Shown: positions 52,145-60,851, counted from the stretch's first letter. The stretch is 64,000 nt of DNA from Lachnospiraceae bacterium (GCA_021770345.1 JAETRD010000018.1:62001-126000), one strand, 5' to 3'. Notes: a model not told the origin generated them from the letters alone. Translations and numbers: made by a program.

Positions 52145-54841
52145 CTATGGCAGCTCGGCCACGAATTCTGTGATCCGGATCAGCGCATCTGCATGCCCCT
52201 GCAGAAGCGTCACCGGAAAATGCGCCGATACCTCTCCGTACGCCGCATGGCGCACAACACTGCGGTGCCAGTCGCGGAAGCATCCAAGCCGCACTTTTCT
52301 CGCGCTGCAGATTTCGTGCATCCCGATCGTAACACAGTACTTCGGCATATCGTCGATCGCACCGTTCAAATCCCCGATCGCATTCGCCGTGCGCGTCTCC
52401 CTGCTGATCTCAAGGACTCTGGTGTGCAGATTTCCGAACTCCTCCGGCGTGAGCGCGTCGTCGGACTCGTTAAACGCGAGATGTCCGTTAATGCCGATTC
52501 CGCCGAAGCAGATATCGACGCCGCCGAGACGCTCAATCAGTTCGCCCATCGCAGCCGGGTTCTTCGGGTCCGGAAATACCCGCTGCTCCGGCGACATCAC
52601 AAGCTCCGGCCGTATTTTTGTGTACACGGTCCGCTCCATAAAACCGCGAAAACTCAAAGAGTCCTCCTTTGCGATCCACTCTTTTTCGTCTGTCAGATAT
52701 TCGTCCATATTTAAAAACCAGACATTTTTTAAGCTGATGTTCCCGCTGTTTACCAGCTCCACAAAATAGGGATACTGGCCGACGGGGCCGACCGGACAGA
52801 TAAATACGGTCCGCTCACCCAGCTCGTTCTTCCTCTGTATCTCATCTGCCATCTCCTGCGCGATCTCGCGGAATACAGCCTCATTGTCCGGCAGCACCGC
52901 AACCGGAATCTTCGGAGCCTCCAAAAGCTTTTCCCTGTTGTAACTGTTATATTCGTGTCTCATATTCGATCCCTTTCTCTGCCCCTGATGCAGTCCTGTA
53001 TATTTTTTTGTAACCTCCAGAACACGGTATACATCCAGATATGGCTGATATTCCGGCTCCTTTTCGCAGATATAATCCCGCAGCGTCTCCCACTTTTCGT
53101 CGGCCGAACCCTGCTCGCCGCGCGCGAGTGCGCCGAGCGCATCCGCAAATAACATAATATAGTTTCTGTGATATTCCAAAAGCTCCCAGCAGAAAGACAC
53201 ATAACTTCCGTCCGCATTTTGGTGCCGCAGAATCTCCGGCGCAAACGCTGTGCAGCATTCCCTGATATGGTCCATGTGCTCCGCCGTTTTTTCGTCTTTT
53301 CGCTCTCCCTTTCCGTTTACATAATCACAGTCGGAAAAGTCCGAAAGCTCCGTCAGATACCGCAGTACGGCGGGCCAGTCATCACCGTAGCAGGCCGCAA
53401 AATATTCTGTGATCACGTCATCCGCCGCAGTGTTTTCGTCAAAAAGTGTGTACGCCATCATGTAATTCGGCAGCGCATTCGGCAGCGCCGCGCGCAGCTC
53501 CTGACAGCTGATATAACCGCAAAGCCCCATCTGCCCAAGCTTTTGTATATCGCCGTGAATCACCCGCGCGATGTGCACATACCCGAAATCCCCGTAATGC
53601 GCGCGCCCCAGCGGATAGTCGTACACGAAACCGTCCCCGTCAAACACCGCCTGCCAGCCCGCGAGAAACGCCATGTTTTCCGCAAGGCTTGTCGGAAGCG
53701 TCACACGATTGCGCACAAACGCCGGAAGCTCCTTCACCGGGCCGCCCAATTCATAGCTCTTTTGAAACGTCCGGCTGATCGGCGCGAACATCAGAACAAA
53801 CCGTTCCGGGTGCAGCAGGCGTTTTTCCACCGGCGGCCACAGAAGTTCCTGGTAGAGCAGAAAGACGATGCGGGTCGCAAGCCCTGCCTCCGTAAGTCTG
53901 CGGTCAATTTCATTTAAGATCTCCACATACTGATCCGAAAGCGTTGTCTTCCGGCAGTCCGGGCACTCGCAGAGGTTGTTGTACTCATCCGCAAGCCAGA
54001 CGTGCAGATAGTCCATACGCGGATTTTTTGCCGCATAATCTACGACCAGCGAGACAAACGCGTCCACCGCCTCCCCGTTGTGGTAACAGAGATTTGTGTT
54101 CGCCGGCGCCCCGCCAAACAGCGCCCTCTTTCCGTCTATCATCGCCATCCGGCAGGTACGGTCGTCCTCCGGTGCCTGTTGTTCCGTACTCCACGACACG
54201 GTTTCGTATCCGAGCACCTCCCCGGTCCAGCCATGTCCGGCTTTGTGAATCAAAAGCCCTCTCTTTTTCGCAGCCTGTTCGAACCGCTCCAGATCGCGCA
54301 GCGCATCCGCCTGACTGTACGGCTCCTTTTTTGCATACGGATTCTCCTCGTGCCCATACCAGCGCGACAAAAACGCATACGGGCTCTTAAACTGGAGGAA
54401 AAAGCTGTTGTATCCCACTTTCGGCAGCCACTCAATATAGTCCATAATATTGTCAAAAGAGTCCGCTCCCTCGATGCACACGCCCCGATGGAAAAAGGAT
54501 GCTTTCTTCTCATAGGAAGCGCCAAGCCGGTCATTTTCGACATGCGGCACCACCTCACACACCTTCTGCGGCATCAGAAAGCGGCAGCCAAGAAAATGCA
54601 GATAATCATATGCTCCGAGCAGCACGCTCCTCGCATTGTTCGCCGTTATGCTCCCGCCGCCTTCTCCGATTTCCACCCGGAAGCAGTCCGTTTTTTCCCC
54701 GGGAAACGCTTCCTCGCACACGCTCAGGCGAATTTCCCAGTTTTCCGCAAGTTTGACCGTCATCCGCTCTAAGTAGCTGCAAAGCTCTTCCCCGGCGAAG
54801 ACAACCGGCTCCGGCGCGTGCTCTTCACAACATATTCTCAT
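52145..54841 (-). CDS. DUF4838 (GH163-like) glycosidase fused to NagB-type deaminase
   Basis: An 898-residue protein; ATG at 54841 (MRICCEEHAPEPV) follows GGAGGG by 7 bases. Residues 1-626 have a GH20/GH67-like N-terminal unit and a barrel with WLADEYNNLCECPDCRK (DUF4838 motif) and DRRLTEAGLATRIVFLLYQE. In Bacteroides such proteins are endo-beta-N-acetylglucosaminidases (GH163), but this one has no signal peptide. From M627 the protein is a full-length NagB-like glucosamine-6-phosphate deaminase (about 272 residues): NMDEYL, GIGINGHLAFNE, YCVTIGMHEI. The joint is read-through: codon 621 is CAG and an AAAGGG site with 7-base spacing precedes the M627 ATG at 52963. So NagB may also be made alone. 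A stop-to-sense change (TAG to CAG) is a plausible origin. Confidence 0.8.
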   Translation of the reverse strand: MRICCEEHAPEPVVFAGEELCSYLERMTVKLAENWEIRLSVCEEAFPGEKTDCFRVEIGEGGGSITANNARSVLLGAYDYLHFLGCRFLMPQKVCEVVPHVENDRLGASYEKKASFFHRGVCIEGADSFDNIMDYIEWLPKVGYNSFFLQFKSPYAFLSRWYGHEENPYAKKEPYSQADALRDLERFEQAAKKRGLLIHKAGHGWTGEVLGYETVSWSTEQQAPEDDRTCRMAMIDGKRALFGGAPANTNLCYHNGEAVDAFVSLVVDYAAKNPRMDYLHVWLADEYNNLCECPDCRKTTLSDQYVEILNEIDRRLTEAGLATRIVFLLYQELLWPPVEKRLLHPERFVLMFAPISRTFQKSYELGGPVKELPAFVRNRVTLPTSLAENMAFLAGWQAVFDGDGFVYDYPLGRAHYGDFGYVHIARVIHGDIQKLGQMGLCGYISCQELRAALPNALPNYMMAYTLFDENTAADDVITEYFAACYGDDWPAVLRYLTELSDFSDCDYVNGKGERKDEKTAEHMDHIRECCTAFAPEILRHQNADGSYVSFCWELLEYHRNYIMLFADALGALARGEQGSADEKWETLRDYICEKEPEYQPYLDVYRVLEVTKKYTGLHQGQRKGSNMRHEYNSYNREKLLEAPKIPVAVLPDNEAVFREIAQEMADEIQRKNELGERTVFICPVGPVGQYPYFVELVNSGNISLKNVWFLNMDEYLTDEKEWIAKEDSLSFRGFMERTVYTKIRPELVMSPEQRVFPDPKNPAAMGELIERLGGVDICFGGIGINGHLAFNESDDALTPEEFGNLHTRVLEISRETRTANAIGDLNGAIDDMPKYCVTIGMHEICSARKVRLGCFRDWHRSVVRHAAYGEVSAHFPVTLLQGHADALIRITEFVAELP

Positions 54842-54866
54842 TGGCAAGCCCTCCTTCTGAAAAAAA

Positions 54867-54901
54867 CCCTGTGGAACAATCTGTTGAGGCGCTCCACAGG
54901 G
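54867..54901 (-). terminator. Intrinsic terminator or attenuator before the DUF4838-nagB gene
   Basis: CCCTGTGGA (54867-54875) pairs with TCCACAGGG (54893-54901), and on the minus strand TTTTTT follows, then the ribosome site of the next gene. Two further hairpins lie upstream on the same strand (54918-54944 and 54955-54980). I see no promoter between them and the next gene, so read-through must supply it. Confidence 0.75.
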
Positions 54902-54917
54902 TCTTCTCTTGAACATA

Positions 54918-54944
54918 CGGGCCGTTCGCGAAGCGTGCGGCCCG
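54918..54944. repeat. Palindromic dispersed element, copy B
   Basis: CGGGCCG (54918-54924) pairs with CGGCCCG (54938-54944), inner CGC/GCG around GAA. The 24-base stretch beginning GCGAAGCG at 54928 on plus matches copy A (7944-7972 region, minus strand) at 23 positions. Two copies about 47 kb apart suggest a genome-wide repeat. Confidence 0.6.
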
Positions 54945-54991
54945 TTGTTTTGCCGCCGTCCGCCGGCTGCGGCAGACGGCACTTGCTCCCA

Positions 54992-56089
54992 TTATTCTGC
55001 GAGCGCTTCTTCCATTACATCAAACAGTACATAGTTCTCAAGCGGCACTTCGCTTTCCACGTCTCCGCTCTCAATGAACATTTCCTGCTGTCTTGTATAG
55101 TAATTCTGCATTGTCTGATCCGCGATGCCCTCTTTCACTGCATCCGCGCTGAACCAGGTAGCGTCGCCCGTCTCAACCATGCAGGATTCCTTATCCTTCG
55201 CACACTGCTCTGCGTACAGACCTACCGCATATTCCATATTGTCCGGCTGTGCGGAGTACTGCATTGCCTTGTAAAGCGCGCGACTGAAGCGAACCAGGAT
55301 GTCGCGGTTCTCCTCTGCGTAAGACGGCAGGCAGATCCAGCTGGAAAGGTTTACGGAGTCGGTCGCAAATTCGATTTCGATTGCGTCCTCATTGTTGCTG
55401 AGAATCTGGTAGCTGTACGGATTCCAGGTCGTGCAGGCATCGATTGTGCCGGAGTTCATAGCCGCCACCATATTGGTTGCATCCATCTCGTACGCTTCGA
55501 TGTCATCCATCGTAATTCCTGCCGTAGCAAGCGCTCCGTTTAACGCCGTCTCGGAAGCAGAACCTGCGTTGTACGCGATTTTCTTTCCCTTGATATCCTC
55601 GATTTTCTCGATTCCGTGAGAGGTCAGAACCGTGATTCTGTCCGTGCTGTGTACGGAGCTCGGCGCAAAAATTGTCGCCTGACCGTTGATGCAGAGCTTG
55701 TGTGCTCCGTGTCCGATATATGCAAGGTCGATACTTCCGCCTTCCATTGCTGCGATCTCGGACGGTCCGTCTGCGAACTCCCAAAGTTTGATCGTAATTC
55801 CTTCTTCCTCAAAATATCCCTGATCGATTGCGGTCAGGACAGACCAGAGCGATGCATAATTCGGCATGTACGCCACATTCAGCTCTACAGGCTCCACGTC
55901 TGCAGGTGCTTCCGCCGGCGCCTCAGCCTGCGCTTCCGTCTGCGGTTCATCGGCCTTCTGTGTCTCGGCCTGCTGCGTATCCTTGCCGCCGTCCGACGAA
56001 GCGGGTGCATCTGTCTTGTCTCCGCATGCAACCATAGACATTGTCATAGCCGCTGCGAGCATTGCTGCAAAAAACTTTTTCATTTTCAT
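54992..56089 (-). CDS. Substrate-binding lipoprotein, NMT1/SsuA type
   Basis: A 365-residue binding protein with lipobox SMVACGD near residue 22 and a Thr/Glu/Ala linker. The mature part begins ELNVAYMPNYASLWSVLTA and has IDLAYIGHGAHKLCING and KIAYNAGSASETALNGAL, the pattern of the nitrate/sulfonate/taurine (SsuA, TauA, ThiY) class. Sequence alone does not tell the ligand: sulfonates, thiamine precursors or other small anions are possible. The permease and ATPase genes precede it. Confidence 0.85.
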   Translation of the reverse strand: MKMKKFFAAMLAAAMTMSMVACGDKTDAPASSDGGKDTQQAETQKADEPQTEAQAEAPAEAPADVEPVELNVAYMPNYASLWSVLTAIDQGYFEEEGITIKLWEFADGPSEIAAMEGGSIDLAYIGHGAHKLCINGQATIFAPSSVHSTDRITVLTSHGIEKIEDIKGKKIAYNAGSASETALNGALATAGITMDDIEAYEMDATNMVAAMNSGTIDACTTWNPYSYQILSNNEDAIEIEFATDSVNLSSWICLPSYAEENRDILVRFSRALYKAMQYSAQPDNMEYAVGLYAEQCAKDKESCMVETGDATWFSADAVKEGIADQTMQNYYTRQQEMFIESGDVESEVPLENYVLFDVMEEALAE

Positions 56090-56175
56090 TTGAAGTTCCT
56101 CCTTTAATTATATTTTAACCGCATGCACGGCCGAAACCGCGCATGCAGTTAAATTCACACAAATCATCTGCAGGC

Positions 56176-56967
56176 TTATTTCTTTACCTCCAGGAATTCC
56201 TGGTAAACCTCGTTCCAGATCTCCGCCTTCAGTTCAAGGAAATGCGGGTCTGACTTTGTCTCCTGCGTTCTCGGATACGGGATGTCAATGTCCACAATCC
56301 GTTTGATGCGGCCCGGACGCGCGCTCATGATAATTACGCGCTGCGCGAGAATGATCGCTTCGTCCACATCATGTGTGATGAAGAAACAGGTCTTTTTCTC
56401 CTGCTCCCAGGTATTTAACAGCTCCGTCTGCAGCTGGACACGGGTCTGTGCATCCAGCGCGCCGAACGGCTCGTCTAAGAGAAGTACTTCCGGATTCGCC
56501 GCATACGCCCGCGCGATCGCGACACGCTGCTTCATACCGCCCGAAAGCTCCTTCGGATACGCGTCCTCAAAGCCCTTAAGTCCTACGGACTCTATGTACT
56601 TTAACGCGATCTGCCTCGCCTCTTCCTTCGGCGTCTTCTTCATCTCAAGCCCGAACATTACGTTGTTGATAACGGTTCTCCACGGAAACAGCGCGTACTG
56701 CTGGAACACGACTCCACGCTCTACCGCGGTCCCCTCGATTTTCTTTCCGTCGAGATACGCCGCACCGCTCGTCGGCTCTAAGAGTCCTGCGATAATATTC
56801 AGCAGTGTGGACTTTCCGCAGCCGGACGGTCCCACCACGCAGATAAACTCATTTTCCAGGATATCAAGATTGACGCCGTTTAACGCGACCGTCTTGCCGT
56901 TTCTTCCCTGATACTCTTTATAGACGTTGTCTATTTTCAGTTTTACTAATCGATTCTCTCCTGCCAT
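56176..56967 (-). CDS. ABC transporter ATPase, SsuB/TauB type
   Basis: A 263-residue ATPase: Walker A GPSGCGKSTLLN (about 43-54), Q-loop VFQQYALFPW, signature LSGGMKQRVAIARA, Walker B EVLLLDEPFGALD and switch His in FITHDVDEA. The FGALDAQTRVQLQ sequence is typical of the SsuB/TauB/NrtD group. It overlaps the permease gene by 22 bases and supplies energy for the adjacent importer. Confidence 0.95.
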   Translation of the reverse strand: MAGENRLVKLKIDNVYKEYQGRNGKTVALNGVNLDILENEFICVVGPSGCGKSTLLNIIAGLLEPTSGAAYLDGKKIEGTAVERGVVFQQYALFPWRTVINNVMFGLEMKKTPKEEARQIALKYIESVGLKGFEDAYPKELSGGMKQRVAIARAYAANPEVLLLDEPFGALDAQTRVQLQTELLNTWEQEKKTCFFITHDVDEAIILAQRVIIMSARPGRIKRIVDIDIPYPRTQETKSDPHFLELKAEIWNEVYQEFLEVKK

Positions 56968-57722
56968 CCCGTTAATTTCCTTTCAATAATATCAACCACT
57001 TTTACCAGAATCAGTCCAATAATACCAAGCAGAATAATATACATCAGCATCGGCGCCGACTCAAAGGAGTTTGCAAGGGAACGGATTCTCATTCCGATAC
57101 CTGCCTGTGCACCGGTCGACTCCGCCGCGAGCAGTGTCGTCAGGCCTGCACTTAATCCCAGACGCACGGCCGTGATGATAAACGGAACCGTCGCCGGACA
57201 GATGATTTTTACAAAGATATCAAAGTCGTTTGCACCGAGTACACGCGCCGCCTTGATCAGAGTCACGTCAATATTTTTAATACCCTGATAAATCGTGATA
57301 CTCATCGTCATAAACGTACAGATCCAGATCAGGATGATTGCCGGCTTCTGGCCCACGCCGAAGATAATTACCAGAAGAGGTGCGTATCCAAGTGCGGGGA
57401 TATTGCGGATAAAGTTGATCCACGGCTCGATAATCTTCTGCACCGGCTGATACCACGCCATCAGAAACGCAACCGGCAGCGCCGTGATAAAGCCGAGTCC
57501 AAAGCCCGCCGCCACGCACATGAGACTGCTCTGGATATCTTTCCAGAATGCGCCGCGCTCGATCATCGTCCCGACCGAGGGAATTACCTTATCCACAAAC
57601 GGAAAGCTTCTCCCGGTCGCCTTGCCGAGTGACAGCAGATACCACAGAAGCATCGCCGCACAGAAGGAAATCAACAGCCAGACCTTGTCATTGATTACGG
57701 ATTTCTTTTTCTTCTCGTTCAT
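56946..57722 (-). CDS. ABC transporter permease, SsuC/TauC type
   Basis: A 258-residue permease with six helices. The EAA loop reads LIKAARVLGANDFDIFVKI and the N-terminus has GKATGRSFPFVDKVIPSV; RNIPALGYAPLLVIIFGVGQ is typical of the SsuC/TauC group. It lies 34 bases after the LarA-like gene and forms the channel of the importer with the ATPase and lipoprotein. Confidence 0.93.
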   Translation of the reverse strand: MNEKKKKSVINDKVWLLISFCAAMLLWYLLSLGKATGRSFPFVDKVIPSVGTMIERGAFWKDIQSSLMCVAAGFGLGFITALPVAFLMAWYQPVQKIIEPWINFIRNIPALGYAPLLVIIFGVGQKPAIILIWICTFMTMSITIYQGIKNIDVTLIKAARVLGANDFDIFVKIICPATVPFIITAVRLGLSAGLTTLLAAESTGAQAGIGMRIRSLANSFESAPMLMYIILLGIIGLILVKVVDIIERKLTGWQERID

Positions 57723-57756
57723 GTTACACCTTCCTTTTTATTTTTTATTGCTTTCG

Positions 57757-59250
57757 TCAACCGCAGCACGGATGTCCGTGCCCGTCGCGCGTATGACTGT
57801 TCTGCGAAGGGTCTTTCATACAAAGATGCACCGCCGCGGTCGTAAACGTCTTCGGAAGAGCGAGGATGTTCGGGTTTTCCCCCACATACTTTTTCTTCGC
57901 GTCCGCGAGCGCTTCCTCCACCGTAGCGCGGGTCTTAAGGCCCATGCCCCTCGCAATTCCGGGCTCTCTTGCCCCCACGATGTAAATCGCGCTCGTATGT
58001 TCCTCCGCAAGATGTCCGCAGCTCATCATCGAAAATCCGTGGAACGGATGGAACGCATTTGCAAATCGATACTTGCGGATGTACTCCTCATTCGTCGCAA
58101 AATATTCTCCGTAGCGGTTCATATCCGGCAACACATTCATATAGTCATGCTGGAACATCTCATACAGCTCTCTCAGGTAAGGCCATCTCTCTTCATGGAA
58201 CCACCCGTCGCAGATGCTCGGCACGATAAATACGCAGTGGTCGGCGAGCACTCGCTTATGGCGGATCACCTGCGCCGAGAGCGCCTGCATCATCTGAATC
58301 GGGTTTGTGCCCATCCCGTTGCCGTAATGGAAGTTTGTCGGCATTCCGAATACCACAACGTCGTATTTCTTTTCCGCCCAGTGCACATAAGTCCGCTTGT
58401 CGGCCGTCTTCCAGCTGACCGGCTGCATTTCAAGCGCATAGCCGGAATTGATCTCGATCTGCCTTGACTTCGTGTCAAGCACCGCATCGCAGCAGAAAAA
58501 CTTTTTGCCCATCTTCTCTTCCATGAACATTCCGTGACGGTCAAACTTTTCACGCATCACGCTGCTCGTGGACACCGGCACGAAGTCCTCCCGGTGCATC
58601 ACATCCGGCACATGATGCGCCGAAATGCTTCTCCAGTGGCTGATGCCCGTCGCGCAGTGCTTGTAACCGCCCGAATATCCGCCGTACGGGTTTCCCTGCG
58701 TATGACCGATCAGAATCGCCACGTCCGCGTCATAGACATATTTGTTCATGATGACGTGATCTCCGGCCTCGGTATAACCGAGATCCACCAGATGATCATA
58801 ATCCTCACTGTCATGACTTGTAATCTGTCCCGACGGATAAAACTCGTCAAAGAGTCCGTCCCCTAAGATCGTGCGCATCTCACTCACCGTCGCGCGCGGG
58901 TGAAGACCGTTCGAAAACAGGAGCAGGATATCTTTTTTCTTCACGCCCACGCCGTAGAGCTCATCAAGACATGCGCGTATCGCCACTTTTCTGTGCGAGG
59001 TCGGCTGATTCCCTCCCTTTACAATATCGGGAATCACGATCACCACCTTATCGTCGGCCTTCGCGATCTCGCGGAGTGCCGGCATTCCGATGGGATTTCG
59101 AATGCTCTGCAGCGTCGCCTCATATAAGCTGTCCCAGTCCTGCGGCAGACATTCCGGATCCGGAACCGTCTCGCCCGGGATAAATACGTCTGTCGAATCC
59201 GGCAGCTCCGCTCCCATCATTCCGTTGCCATACTCAAATTCCAGTTTCAT
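57757..59250 (-). CDS. LarA-like nickel-pincer 2-hydroxyacid racemase/epimerase
   Basis: A 497-residue LarA/DUF2088-family protein. The N-terminal domain has the motif NGLHPRA (His corresponding to LarA H108) and the segment GGYSGGYKHCATGISHW, which contains the Lys that covalently holds the nickel-pincer nucleotide in LarA (about 196) and the following His. It thus can host the cofactor. LarA homologues interconvert stereoisomers of lactate, malate, gluconate or other 2-hydroxyacids; the substrate here is unknown. Unusual is the C-terminus, ending HTRDGHGHPCCG, a His/Cys-rich tail that could hold nickel or zinc. The maturation genes larB, larC and larE are not in the window. It follows the TIM-like gene by 9 bases. 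Confidence 0.85.
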   Translation of the reverse strand: MKLEFEYGNGMMGAELPDSTDVFIPGETVPDPECLPQDWDSLYEATLQSIRNPIGMPALREIAKADDKVVIVIPDIVKGGNQPTSHRKVAIRACLDELYGVGVKKKDILLLFSNGLHPRATVSEMRTILGDGLFDEFYPSGQITSHDSEDYDHLVDLGYTEAGDHVIMNKYVYDADVAILIGHTQGNPYGGYSGGYKHCATGISHWRSISAHHVPDVMHREDFVPVSTSSVMREKFDRHGMFMEEKMGKKFFCCDAVLDTKSRQIEINSGYALEMQPVSWKTADKRTYVHWAEKKYDVVVFGMPTNFHYGNGMGTNPIQMMQALSAQVIRHKRVLADHCVFIVPSICDGWFHEERWPYLRELYEMFQHDYMNVLPDMNRYGEYFATNEEYIRKYRFANAFHPFHGFSMMSCGHLAEEHTSAIYIVGAREPGIARGMGLKTRATVEEALADAKKKYVGENPNILALPKTFTTAAVHLCMKDPSQNSHTRDGHGHPCCG

Positions 59251-59259
59251 ATGTCCTCC

Positions 59260-60096
59260 TTACTTTCCCAGATACAGACGAATAATCTCCAGATATTCCT
59301 CCGGGTAAAAACCAATCTCCCCCGAAAACCGCGTCAGAGCAATCAGACCGCCGTCAATCTCGGGAATCGCCGCAAGCATCCCGGCGTTATCCGCCTTGAG
59401 TCCGCCTCCGTACACGACGTCCATGCCGTTTGTCCGCTCTTTTACGAAACGGGCAATCTTCGTGATATAGTCCGCATCTGCCGGTGTCTTGCCCGGCCCG
59501 ATACTCCACACCGGCTCGTAGGCAATCACCACATCTTTTGTGTCCACACCGCAAAGACCTGTGTCAAGCTGCCCGCCGAGCACGCTCTCCCAGTCCGGCT
59601 GTTCTTCCGCCGTCTCGCCGATACAGTAAACTACCTTCAGTCCGGCCGCCACGGCGCAGCGCACTTCCTGATTCAGGATACGGTTCACCGCTTCCGCATC
59701 CACGATCCCCGCTTCCGCGAGAATCCCCTTTTTGTCGTTCCGCTCCTCGCAATGGCCGATCAGCACCGCCTCACATCCCAGCGCCTTTACGGCTGCGGCC
59801 GGACGGTTTGTCGTAAACGCCCCGAAATTGCCCCCCGGTGCGACATCGTCACGATACACGCCCTGGCTTCCGATCATCACCGGGCTGTCCTCTTTCCTTG
59901 CGGCCGCTGCCCCAAGCAGGTGTGCCTCCGGCAGGAACTGTATAAATTCCACCTCTGCGGGATCGTATTTCCCCAGCCCGTCCTGCGTCTGTGCCACCAC
60001 GCGTGCACCCCAGTCTTTGATCGGCGCAAGCCGGTTCACACCGCCGAGCTCCACGGGCACATCAAACCGCTTTAAATTCAGATAAATATGCTTCAT
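59260..60096 (-). CDS. Triosephosphate-isomerase paralogue with altered phosphate loops
   Basis: A 278-residue TIM-family protein. Catalytic residues are retained: N-x-K (NLK, residues 7-9), His in IGHCEERN and Glu in IAYEPVWSIG. But TpiA's GHSERR is GHCEERN, the YGGS phosphate loop is YGGGLKAD, and loop 8, normally GGLVGGASL, is GGLIALTRF. These changes touch the phosphate grip, so this is probably not the glycolytic enzyme but an isomerase for another sugar phosphate or related acid (tetrulose isomerases of the erythritol pathway belong to this family). It lies between the transaldolase-like and LarA-like genes. Confidence 0.8.
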   Translation of the reverse strand: MKHIYLNLKRFDVPVELGGVNRLAPIKDWGARVVAQTQDGLGKYDPAEVEFIQFLPEAHLLGAAAARKEDSPVMIGSQGVYRDDVAPGGNFGAFTTNRPAAAVKALGCEAVLIGHCEERNDKKGILAEAGIVDAEAVNRILNQEVRCAVAAGLKVVYCIGETAEEQPDWESVLGGQLDTGLCGVDTKDVVIAYEPVWSIGPGKTPADADYITKIARFVKERTNGMDVVYGGGLKADNAGMLAAIPEIDGGLIALTRFSGEIGFYPEEYLEIIRLYLGK

Positions 60097-60121
60097 ATTC
60101 TATCTCCCTGCTCCCGTGTGC

Positions 60122-60808
60122 CTATTCCGTGGCAGTGTTGTCCCACGCGTTCACAAATGTGCCGATACCCTGTGTCGTATACGCATGCTTCATGCTGTCC
60201 TTGTATACCTCAAGTCCCGTCGTCACGATATCCGCTCCCGCAACCGCGCAGTCCGCAATCTGCTTGGGGGTACGGATTGCCGCGCAGATGATCTCGGTCT
60301 TCCCGTAAAACCCGTAATTTTTATAGATTTCTACGATATTGCGTATGTATTCTTTGCAGTCTTCGCCGTTCGCCTCTTTCCAGCCGATAAACGGAGACAC
60401 GAATTTGGAACCGTTCTTCGCCGGGAGAATCGCCTGCGCCGCCGAGAATATCAGCGTCACGTTTGTCCGGATGCCGCGCTGCTCAAGCTTTCTCGCCGCG
60501 GTAACGCCCGCCTCCGTCGCCGGAATCTTGATCACAAAATTAGAACTCATCGCAGATATTTTCTCCGCCTCCGCGATCATCTCCTCCGCATTGTCAATGT
60601 GCGGATTAATCTCAACGGAAACAGGGAATTTCTCATATCCCTCAAGCCCCTCCGCCGCAATCCAGTTTGCGATATCCGTGATCGCCGTCAAAAACGGCTT
60701 GCCGCTGAGCATGATATGCCTCGGGTTGGTCGTCACACCGTCAATCCCGAATGTCTCGTAAGCATACCGGATCTCATCCATCTTTGCACTGTCCAGAAAG
60801 TATTTCAT
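60122..60808 (-). CDS. Transaldolase / fructose-6-phosphate-aldolase-family enzyme with remodelled phosphate site
   Basis: A 228-residue class I aldolase of the FSA/TalC size. The Schiff-base Lys is in FVIKIPAT (residue 94 or so), and GVTTNPRHI replaces the usual GVTTNPS. Aligned to E. coli FSA, the phosphate-binding Arg134 (YVNRID) becomes Trp (FIGWKE) and Ser166 (AASFKTP) becomes Ala (CAAIRTP). The reaction is therefore likely an aldol cleavage or transfer on a substrate without the usual phosphate, or with another charged end. It is the first enzyme gene of the array, read from a promoter with a ROK-type palindrome, and 25 bases before the TIM paralogue. Confidence 0.82.
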   Translation of the reverse strand: MKYFLDSAKMDEIRYAYETFGIDGVTTNPRHIMLSGKPFLTAITDIANWIAAEGLEGYEKFPVSVEINPHIDNAEEMIAEAEKISAMSSNFVIKIPATEAGVTAARKLEQRGIRTNVTLIFSAAQAILPAKNGSKFVSPFIGWKEANGEDCKEYIRNIVEIYKNYGFYGKTEIICAAIRTPKQIADCAVAGADIVTTGLEVYKDSMKHAYTTQGIGTFVNAWDNTATE

Positions 60809-60851
60809 AACAATCCCTCCTCTTGGTATATTACATATGCTTCTTATTTAA

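Noticed and set aside
49200-60808. A sulfoquinovose (sulfo-transaldolase) pathway
   Set aside because: A transaldolase, a sulfonate-type importer and a TauE exporter are suggestive, but I see no sulfoquinovosidase, sulfoquinovose isomerase or sulfolactaldehyde reductase. It stays a hypothesis only.
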